Shown here: in pieces, positions 58,055 to 64,000 of the stretch | Layout of the letters: every line of letters starts with the position of its first letter | Numbering within the stretch: position 1 is the first letter of the stretch | From: Candidatus Aminicenantota bacterium | GTDB lineage: Bacteria > Acidobacteriota > Aminicenantia > Aminicenantales > Aminicenantaceae | Length of the DNA stretch: 64,000 nucleotides | Assembly: GCA_014727835.1 (NCBI GenBank) | Contig: WJMT01000046.1 | Coordinates: forward strand, 28,902-92,901 | Reading direction: 5' to 3' | The notes under the pieces: generated by a model | Told to the model about the DNA's origin: nothing | The model's input: the letters and a program-made list of their open reading frames with translations, nothing else | The model's database searches: none | Program-made: the position numbers and the translations under genes

Positions 58055-59864
58055 ATTTGTCCTTGTAAAGAGCGAATAATTTTTTGGCCTGGGGTGCTGC
58101 GGTGCTCCCTCCCATTCCTCCGTATTCAATGATGATGGCCACAATGACCTCTGGATCATTTCTGGGGGCAAAGCCTGTAAACCAGGAATGAGTCTCGATC
58201 TTTTTCCCCCTCTCTTCCATTTTTCTTTCTGTCTCACTGCTGACGACTTGAGTGGATCCTGTTTTGCCGCACACATCAAATTCTTTGACTTGTGCTGCCC
58301 TGGCTGTTCCCTGTTCATTAACAGCCATCCACATCCCTGTGATGACTTTCTCAAAATCAGAATGCCTGAAATCTCTGGGAATATCCGTTAATACAGATTT
58401 TTCCTCTCGAGGGCCGCTTTCCTCAGAAAAAGACCCGGATAGAAAAAGATGCGGGATGACTTTTTTTCCTCTGTTGGCAATAACAGAAATATACACAGCT
58501 ACTTGAAGAGGAGTGACCAGTAGAGGTCCCTGTCCGATGGAAACAGGGATGGTCTCTCCCGGATACCACGGCTCTCCTCTTGCAGTCTGCTTCCACTCCG
58601 GATCAGGCACCAGACCTCTTTTCTCCCCCGGAAGATCGATTTCCGTGGGAGAACCAAAACCAAACACCCGGGCTGTATCCGCAATTCGGCGAATACCTAA
58701 ATTTTTTCCAACATTGTAGAAATAAATATTACAGGAATTTTTAATGCCTGTATAAAGATTGACTCTTCCATGGCCCGGTTCATACCAGCAAGAAAAAGGA
58801 TGTCTGTAGATATAAGTGGTGCCCTGACAAACAAACGAGCTCCGGTCAGAAATGATATTGGAATCCAGAGCTCCCATGGCCACCAAAGGCTTGAACAGAG
58901 AACCCGGTGAATAGAGTCCTCTAATGGCTCTGTTTTCCAAAGGAAAATCCGGATCTTGTATCAGCTCCATCCACTGCTCAGGAGTGAACCGAGTTATGAA
59001 TTTATTGGGATCAAAATTGGGATAACTGGCCATAGCCAGGACTTCACCGGTTTTGGCATTCAAGACCACACCAGCCCCTTCTCGCCCTTCCAGAATGATC
59101 TCCATTTGTTTTTGCATGTCCAAGTCTAAAGTGAGTCGGATGTTCTCTCCGTTTTTAGATTGTTTCTGATTGAATTGTCTGATGACCCGGCCTTCACTGT
59201 CCACAACCTCTAGGGCCATTCCTTTCTCTCCCGAGAGCAAGTCTTCATACTCTTTCTCAATCCCCTTCTTTCCAATAAGATCTCCGATTTCATAACCCTT
59301 TTGCTTTTCAGACTTCAATTCGCTGGGGGAGATCTCCTGCAGATATCCCAGCACATGAGCAGCAAGGGTTTCAAGAGGGTACATTCGTTTGGATTCTGTC
59401 TGAAGGAGGATTTCAGGAAAATCAGACTTTCTGGATTCGATCACAGCCACTTCCTTGTCGCTGAGGTTATCTTTGATCACAATGGGACGGAACAGCTGAA
59501 AAGACTTGAATTTTTCAATTCTCTTTTCGATTTTTTTAACATCCATATCAAGAAGTTGAGATATCCTTTGACAGGATTCCTGAAGATCTTCACATTTTTC
59601 TCTGATGATAGAGACTTTGAACGAAGCAATATTCTTTGCTAAAATATTTCCTTCCCTATCCAAAACAAGACCTCTTTGAGGAGAAATGGGTAGTCTTCGG
59701 ATCCGGTTTGCTTCAGATTTTTTCCAATATTTCTGATGGTCAATCACCTGCACTTTCCAAAAATACACCAGAAGTAAAAGAAAAATAATTTTAATCAGGG
59801 TGAAGACAAATTTAGACCGGCGGCGGATCAAAGACAAATCTTCATATATTCGAGGACTTTTCAT
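58044..59864 (-). CDS. mrdA: Penicillin-binding protein 2
   Basis: 606-residue class B PBP with an N-terminal membrane helix (FVFTLIKIIFLLLLVYFWKVQV). The transpeptidase domain has SPGSLFKPLVAMGAL (SxxK), KNSCNIYFYNVG (SxN) and VCGKTGSTQV (KTG). It cross-links peptidoglycan in the elongation complex with RodA and MreBCD. Overlaps rodA by 11 bp and mreD by 4 bp. Confidence 0.95.
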   Translation of the reverse strand: MKSPRIYEDLSLIRRRSKFVFTLIKIIFLLLLVYFWKVQVIDHQKYWKKSEANRIRRLPISPQRGLVLDREGNILAKNIASFKVSIIREKCEDLQESCQRISQLLDMDVKKIEKRIEKFKSFQLFRPIVIKDNLSDKEVAVIESRKSDFPEILLQTESKRMYPLETLAAHVLGYLQEISPSELKSEKQKGYEIGDLIGKKGIEKEYEDLLSGEKGMALEVVDSEGRVIRQFNQKQSKNGENIRLTLDLDMQKQMEIILEGREGAGVVLNAKTGEVLAMASYPNFDPNKFITRFTPEQWMELIQDPDFPLENRAIRGLYSPGSLFKPLVAMGALDSNIISDRSSFVCQGTTYIYRHPFSCWYEPGHGRVNLYTGIKNSCNIYFYNVGKNLGIRRIADTARVFGFGSPTEIDLPGEKRGLVPDPEWKQTARGEPWYPGETIPVSIGQGPLLVTPLQVAVYISVIANRGKKVIPHLFLSGSFSEESGPREEKSVLTDIPRDFRHSDFEKVITGMWMAVNEQGTARAAQVKEFDVCGKTGSTQVVSSETERKMEERGKKIETHSWFTGFAPRNDPEVIVAIIIEYGGMGGSTAAPQAKKLFALYKDKYAR

Positions 59865-60361
59865 AGACTATCCGAAGAAACAGACTGAAAAATCTTTCTA
59901 AAAAAAGGAAACAAGGCACTCCCCACCAATGCATTGAAAAAGGGTTGACTCAAAATCACATGGCTTTCCGAGAAGACCGGTTCTGAGAAAACAAAAGAGT
60001 GAATCAGCTTCCACACGATCAATTGGAAGGAAGACATGGTGAATATAAACAAAAATATCTTGAAAAACGAGATCACATAGATCTTTCTTGAAATGAATCC
60101 TGCCAGATAACCCATGAGAGTAGTGGCAATCCCAGCAACTCCAAACACTCCCAGTGAGAATGAATCTTGAATCAGACCACAAACAGCTCCGAAGACAGCC
60201 CCCATAACCTCCCCATCCAATACAGCAAGATAAACCACCATGATGGTGAATAAATTGAGGGCCACAGGGATTTCAGGTGAAATCCTTCCTAAAAAAGTGT
60301 AGACAATGAACACCACCAGAATGGTCAGTAAGATGTATATGTATTTCTTCATTTGAAACAC
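59861..60361 (-). CDS. mreD: Rod shape-determining protein MreD
   Basis: 166 residues with five or six membrane helices and the family feature GEVMGAVFGAVCGLIQDSFSLGVFGVAGIATTLMGYLAG. Links MreC to the membrane elongation complex. Its position between mreC and mrdA fixes the assignment, since sequence conservation in the family is low. Confidence 0.88.
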   Translation of the reverse strand: MFQMKKYIYILLTILVVFIVYTFLGRISPEIPVALNLFTIMVVYLAVLDGEVMGAVFGAVCGLIQDSFSLGVFGVAGIATTLMGYLAGFISRKIYVISFFKIFLFIFTMSSFQLIVWKLIHSFVFSEPVFSESHVILSQPFFNALVGSALFPFFRKIFQSVSSDSL

Positions 60362-60363
60362 AC

Positions 60364-61200
60364 TTAAAAAACAATATTCGCGTTGGTTTTGATCACAGCA
60401 AGCTGGTGGAGCTGATTTACCTGGAAATAGGGCCGGACTTTAATCTTTTTAAATAAGCCGGGAGTGGTTTGTACAGAGGAAACCATTCCCACTTTTAAAT
60501 GGGGAGGGAATATCCCATCATGTCCGGTTGTGACAATGACATCTCCGGTATGGACTTCCTCATCAGTGGATAAAATGTATTTCATTTCACACATTTGAGT
60601 GTTGTTTCCAGATAAGATCCCCACTGAATTTCCTCCTTGTTTGACCACACTGACTCCTGACTTGTGATCAGTGATCAGCTGAACAGTGGCCTGATAAAAG
60701 GTGATGGGATCGACCATCCGCCCTACCACATGGCCCTTTTCATCAAGGACCACCATGTTTTTTTTCAATCCATGATGGCTTCCTCTATTGATGACTACTG
60801 ATTTAAAGGCATTGGACATATCAAATCCGATGATGCGGCAGTGAACGAGGTCTTCTGAAATGTCACTTAAAAATTCCTGCACTTCATTTTGTTTTTCATA
60901 ATTCTTCAAAAGACTTTGCAGCAAGGTGTTTTCCTGTCTCAACTGAGTGACCTCTGTATTCAGTCTCCTGTTCTGCACCCTGACTTCTCTGAGATAAAAA
61001 TAATCATTCCAAATCCTGTTAACAGATTGGCACAAAGCAACCACTCCATTTTGAACAGGTGAGAACACAGCGAATATGAAAGATTCAAAATAAGTGCCTT
61101 CTTTTCCTCTGGGAACTTGAATGGATATCAAGATCATATGGAATAATAGCAATGAAAACAGAATAACAAGTTTTTTATTTTTTTTCAGAAAAGAAGGCAT
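60364..61200 (-). CDS. mreC: Rod shape-determining protein MreC
   Basis: 278 residues: one membrane helix (KLVILFSLLLFHMILISIQV), a coiled coil (LREVRVQNRRLNTEVTQLRQENTLLQSLLKNYEKQ), then two beta-barrel domains (VHCRIIGFDMSNAFKSVVINRGSHHGLKKNMVVLDEKGHVVGRM). The periplasmic scaffold of the elongation complex. It is 2 bp from mreD and 12 bp from mreB. Confidence 0.93.
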   Translation of the reverse strand: MPSFLKKNKKLVILFSLLLFHMILISIQVPRGKEGTYFESFIFAVFSPVQNGVVALCQSVNRIWNDYFYLREVRVQNRRLNTEVTQLRQENTLLQSLLKNYEKQNEVQEFLSDISEDLVHCRIIGFDMSNAFKSVVINRGSHHGLKKNMVVLDEKGHVVGRMVDPITFYQATVQLITDHKSGVSVVKQGGNSVGILSGNNTQMCEMKYILSTDEEVHTGDVIVTTGHDGIFPPHLKVGMVSSVQTTPGLFKKIKVRPYFQVNQLHQLAVIKTNANIVF

Positions 61201-61212
61201 ACAAACACGATC

Positions 61213-62244
61213 TTATATCAGTGAAATCTTTCTTAACAATTCCAAATCATCCAGCATCTTTCCCGCTCCAAGAACCACTGTGGTCAATGGATCCTCTGTA
61301 ACAAAAACCGGAAGCTGAGTTTCCTCTCTTATTCGCTTATCCAGATTCTTAAGCAAAGAGCCTCCCCCCGTAATCACGATTCCCCTATCAATGATATCCG
61401 CAGACAATTCCGGGGGAGTTTTCTCTAGGGATATTTTGATGGCTTCAATGATGGCTCCCACAACATCCTCGATCGCTTCTCTCATTTCTTGGTCATCCAC
61501 TACAATTGTCTTGGGGATGCCTTCTCTCAAGTCTCTCCCTTTGATCTCCAGTGTCATGGGTTCATCCAGAGGGAAGGCGGAACCAATCTGCATCTTAACT
61601 TGCTCAGCGGTTTTTTCTCCGATCAAGAGATTGTATTTCTTTTTAATATGCTGAATGATGGACTCATCCATTTCATTTCCAGCCACTCTTATGGAGTGAT
61701 TGTAAACGATACCGTTCAAAGAAATAACAGCGATATCTGTGGTCCCGCCTCCAATATCCACGATCATGTTTCCTGTGGGTTCTGAAATGGGAAGCTCTGC
61801 GCCAATGGAGGCAGACATGGGCTGTTCGATCAGATAAACCTCAGAGGCTTTGGCTCGCAAAGCCACATCCTTAACCGCACGCCTTTCAACCTGGGTGATC
61901 CCGGTTGGGATGCCGATCACGATACGGGGTCTGAGAAGAAAACTCCGGTTATTGGTTGATTTTTTGATGAAATAATCCAACATTTTTTCAGCGATCTCAA
62001 AATCAGCGATCACGCCGTCTCTCATGGGTTTTATGGTCAATACATTGCTGGGCGTTTTTCCCAGCATATCTTTAGCCTTTGTTCCCACAGCTTCCACATC
62101 CCCGGTTCTTTTGTTGACCACCACCAGAGAAGGCTCCTGAACAATGATGCCTTTGCCTCTCAAATACACTAAGGTGTTGGCTGTACCCAGGTCAATGGCC
62201 AGGTCACAAAACAATCTTTCTTTAAACCAATTGATTAAACTCAT
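61213..62244 (-). CDS. mreB: Rod shape-determining actin homologue MreB
   Basis: 343 residues, actin fold: phosphate-1 CDLAIDLGTANTLVYLRGKGIIVQEPSLVVV, IGIPTGITQVERRAVKDVALRAKA, phosphate-2 MIVDIGGGTTDIAVISL and GIVITGGGSLLKNLDKR. Polymerises under the membrane to steer wall synthesis, so the cell is probably rod-shaped. First gene of the minus-strand cell-shape operon. Confidence 0.97.
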   Translation of the reverse strand: MSLINWFKERLFCDLAIDLGTANTLVYLRGKGIIVQEPSLVVVNKRTGDVEAVGTKAKDMLGKTPSNVLTIKPMRDGVIADFEIAEKMLDYFIKKSTNNRSFLLRPRIVIGIPTGITQVERRAVKDVALRAKASEVYLIEQPMSASIGAELPISEPTGNMIVDIGGGTTDIAVISLNGIVYNHSIRVAGNEMDESIIQHIKKKYNLLIGEKTAEQVKMQIGSAFPLDEPMTLEIKGRDLREGIPKTIVVDDQEMREAIEDVVGAIIEAIKISLEKTPPELSADIIDRGIVITGGGSLLKNLDKRIREETQLPVFVTEDPLTTVVLGAGKMLDDLELLRKISLI

Positions 62245-62266
62245 TGCTTATCTACACTTTCAACAT

Positions 62267-62294
62267 GAATTATTAGCATAAATTCGATTGACAA
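62267..62294 (-). promoter_or_regulatory. Possible mreB operon promoter
   Basis: TTGTCA-N16-TAATTC on the minus strand, about 22 bp before the mreB ATG. The -10 is weak. The 154-bp gap to def is divergent and AT-rich. Confidence 0.4.
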
Positions 62295-62361
62295 GCAAAC
62301 AAAAAAAGTCCTAAGAAGTTTATTGTTGCATTTTCTCATTAAAAACAAACGCGCTCTCATA

Positions 62362-62389
62362 TTGAATAAAATAAGGATTCTGATAAAAT
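62362..62389 (+). promoter_or_regulatory. Probable def-fmt promoter
   Basis: TTGAAT-N16-TAAAAT with TG two bases before the -10 (extended form). The -10 ends 9 nt before the ATG at 62399, so the transcript would be almost leaderless. Confidence 0.5.
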
Positions 62390-62398
62390 AAATAGGTT

Positions 62399-62923
62399 AT
62401 GAGAAGCAATGAAGAGAAGACATCTGACCCTTCCCTGGAGATCATCACTTATGGAAATCCGATTCTGAGAAAAAGGGCGGCAGAAATCAAAAACATCACC
62501 CAAGACATCAAAGAAATTGCCAAAAAGATGATCCACACCATGCACACAGCTCCGGGCATCGGCCTGGCTGCTCCACAAATCAACCACAGCATTCGGCTCA
62601 TTACCGTAGACCTCTCTGCAGGAGAAAACAAAGAAGACCTGATCATTTTAGTCAATCCCAGAATCATCACTCAAGATGGAAACCATGAGGAAGCAGAGGA
62701 AGGATGTTTATCTGTCCCAGGAATCAATGAAAAAGTGGCCCGGTCATCTCATTTGCAGTGTGTGGGGTATGACTTGAATGAAAACGAAAAAAAGATCCAC
62801 GCTGAAGGACTCTTAGCCAGAGTCATCAGCCACGAACTGGACCATTTGAATGGAAAACTGTTTATCGACTATCTCTCTCCCCTCAAGAAAAGCATCATCA
62901 AAAAGAAACTGAAGAAAAAATGA
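62399..62923 (+). CDS. def: Peptide deformylase
   Basis: 174 residues. Removes formyl groups from nascent proteins. Three motifs are intact: GIGLAAPQI, EEGCLSVPG with the metal Cys, and VISHELDHLNGKLF with the HExxH-type metal and catalytic residues. Overlaps fmt by 4 bp (ATGA). Confidence 0.96.
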   Translation: MRSNEEKTSDPSLEIITYGNPILRKRAAEIKNITQDIKEIAKKMIHTMHTAPGIGLAAPQINHSIRLITVDLSAGENKEDLIILVNPRIITQDGNHEEAEEGCLSVPGINEKVARSSHLQCVGYDLNENEKKIHAEGLLARVISHELDHLNGKLFIDYLSPLKKSIIKKKLKKK

Positions 62924-63855
62924 GAATCGTATTTTTCGGAAGCCCGCAAACAGCGCTTCCTTCATTGAAAGCCTTGCTCAAAGCAGGCCATCCCATTCCT
63001 CTCATCATCACTCAACCGGACAGGCCCAGAGGAAGGGGGCAAAGCCTTCAGCCCTCTCCGGTCAAAAAATATGCTCTGCACAACAACATACCCGTGTATC
63101 AACCCCGAAAAATCAGAGAAGACTCAAAGTGTCTGGAGATATTAAAAGACATTCAGCCAGACATCCATGTGGTGGTGGCCTTTGGGCAGATCATGCCCAG
63201 CGAAATCATATACCTCCCTGATTATGACTCCATCAACCTTCATTTCTCTTTCCTCCCCAAATACCGGGGGGCATCTCCGGTCCAATGGGCTGTGTTAAAG
63301 GGAGAGACACAGACGGGCATCACTATTTTCCGTCTCAATGAAAAAATGGACCAGGGCGACATTTTGGCCCGAAAAAAGGTTCCCATTCAACCAGAAGAAA
63401 ACGCTGCACAGCTGGAAGAACGGCTGGCTGAAAAAGGAGCTGATTTTTTAGTCGAAACGCTGTCTCAAATCAAAACGATTCAACTCGCCCCTCAAGACCA
63501 TTCCCAGGCTACCTATGCTCCTCTTATAAAGAAAAAAGACGGGAAAATCGACTGGGAAAAAGACGCCCCATCCATTCACAACCAGGTGCGGGCTTTTTTT
63601 TCCTGGCCTTCCTCATTTTCTTTTTTTCATGAGAAGCGAATCAAAATCATTCAGACAAAAAACCTGAATCAAAAAACAGAAAAATCAGCCGCACCCGGAG
63701 AAATCACTCATATTGATGAGCGCGGCATCACAGTGTGCTGCGGCCAAAACACGCTGCTGTTGATCGAAAAGCTTCAGCCAGAAAATAAAAAAGTCATGAG
63801 TGCTTATTCGTTTTCGTTGGGGGCACGGATCAAAGCTGGAGACCGATTCCAATAA
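62920..63855 (+). CDS. fmt: Methionyl-tRNA formyltransferase
   Basis: 311 residues. Formylates initiator Met-tRNA with 10-formyl-THF. IVFFGSPQTALPSLKALL is at the start, the catalytic region SINLHFSFLPKYRGASPVQWAVLKGE follows, and the C-terminal tRNA-binding domain begins near residue 205 (WPSSFSFFHEKRIKI). The rsmB gene that often follows is not seen before the window ends. Confidence 0.96.
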   Translation: MRIVFFGSPQTALPSLKALLKAGHPIPLIITQPDRPRGRGQSLQPSPVKKYALHNNIPVYQPRKIREDSKCLEILKDIQPDIHVVVAFGQIMPSEIIYLPDYDSINLHFSFLPKYRGASPVQWAVLKGETQTGITIFRLNEKMDQGDILARKKVPIQPEENAAQLEERLAEKGADFLVETLSQIKTIQLAPQDHSQATYAPLIKKKDGKIDWEKDAPSIHNQVRAFFSWPSSFSFFHEKRIKIIQTKNLNQKTEKSAAPGEITHIDERGITVCCGQNTLLLIEKLQPENKKVMSAYSFSLGARIKAGDRFQ

Positions 63856-63884
63856 ATCCGATTTGATGAATGAACCAGCAAATC

Positions 63885-64000
63885 CTGGAATATTCACGAA
63901 CCGAGATTGCCGCAGATGCGAGGCACGAGACATGAAGACGTGGTCCTTCACTTCGAATGTCTCGTAACAAAGCAGATGCGGTGAGATCGGCTCGCCTGTA
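63885..64000 (+). repeat. Dispersed GCAGATGCG element, full copy at window edge
   Basis: Full-length form. Direct repeats GCAGATGCG at 63912-63920 and 63972-63980 are exactly 60 bp apart. Between them a perfect 9-bp inverted repeat, ACGAGACAT (63925-63933) and ATGTCTCGT (63957-63965), is extended inward by GAAG and CTTC. The outer ends CGAACCGAGATTGCC and GGTGAGATCGGCTCG are imperfect inverted repeats of each other. It lies 30 bp after fmt. The copy may extend past the window. Confidence 0.85.

Noticed and set aside
58054-58354. N-terminal 100-residue extension of RodA in the ORF track
   Set aside because: It lies entirely within mrdA in another frame; the ATG at 58054 has a Shine-Dalgarno and begins the normal RodA N-terminus.

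Overview
The window looks like a chromosomal segment of a Gram-negative, probably anaerobic or facultatively anaerobic bacterium. Signs of a diderm envelope are a BamD-like lipoprotein, an Oar-type TonB-dependent receptor, outer-membrane barrels and ExbD. The moderate GC, the Oar-type receptor, the partial nuo cluster, a K+-dependent membrane pyrophosphatase, a membrane EtfD-like Fe-S protein, tandem DUF507 genes and Tat/lipoprotein sulfatases fit the Acidobacteriota / Candidatus Aminicenantes neighbourhood. That placement is inference from gene content, not phylogeny. No tRNA, rRNA, CRISPR array, prophage or transposase was seen.

Left part (1-10.8 kb) is accessory. It holds a tiny CXXC membrane peptide plus a NapH-like ferredoxin membrane protein, then a large unknown protein that shares a duplicated promoter region with them. 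Next come a winged-helix/nucleotidyltransferase pair with its own palindrome, a gene remnant, two exported sulfatases, a secreted protein with a FAM20/PI3K-like kinase signature, an exported methyltransferase and an MBL-fold hydrolase. 10.8-19.8 kb, on the minus strand, holds dihydrolipoamide dehydrogenase followed by nuoABCDEFGHI; nuoJ-N are absent here.

20-31.7 kb holds an Oar-like receptor, an EtfD-like quinone reductase, threonine aldolase, a PASTA-rpe-epimerase operon, and a BamD/barrel/subtilase cluster. 31.8-45.2 kb is a housekeeping plus-strand block: recN, miaB, hppA, then nusA-infB-ylxP-rbfA-nrnA-truB running into an NSS transporter with its MetS-like 39-residue subunit, two DUF507 genes and a thioesterase, closed by a clear terminator. 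45.3-52.6 kb holds a PKD-repeat barrel protein, a glutamine amidotransferase, an ACT protein and a minus-strand cluster of three GT4 glycosyltransferases with two small coiled-coil partners. 52.7-64 kb holds an orphan ExbD, an acyl-CoA dehydrogenase (a natural electron source for the EtfD-like protein through ETF), and the minus-strand cell-shape operon mreBCD-mrdA-rodA plus a fused radical SAM/DUF2344 protein. def-fmt follow in the divergent direction.

The most notable unexplained structure is a dispersed intergenic repeat of about 115 bp with three copies: near 5.96 kb, near 25.0 kb and at the right edge. It has an internal hairpin flanked by 9-bp direct repeats GCAGATGCG, and one copy has lost exactly the segment between those repeats. 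Other points of interest are the duplicated promoter region at 0.2 and 1.35 kb, small genes missed by the ORF track, and several promoters whose -10 box lies about 9 nt before the start codon, suggesting near-leaderless mRNAs.
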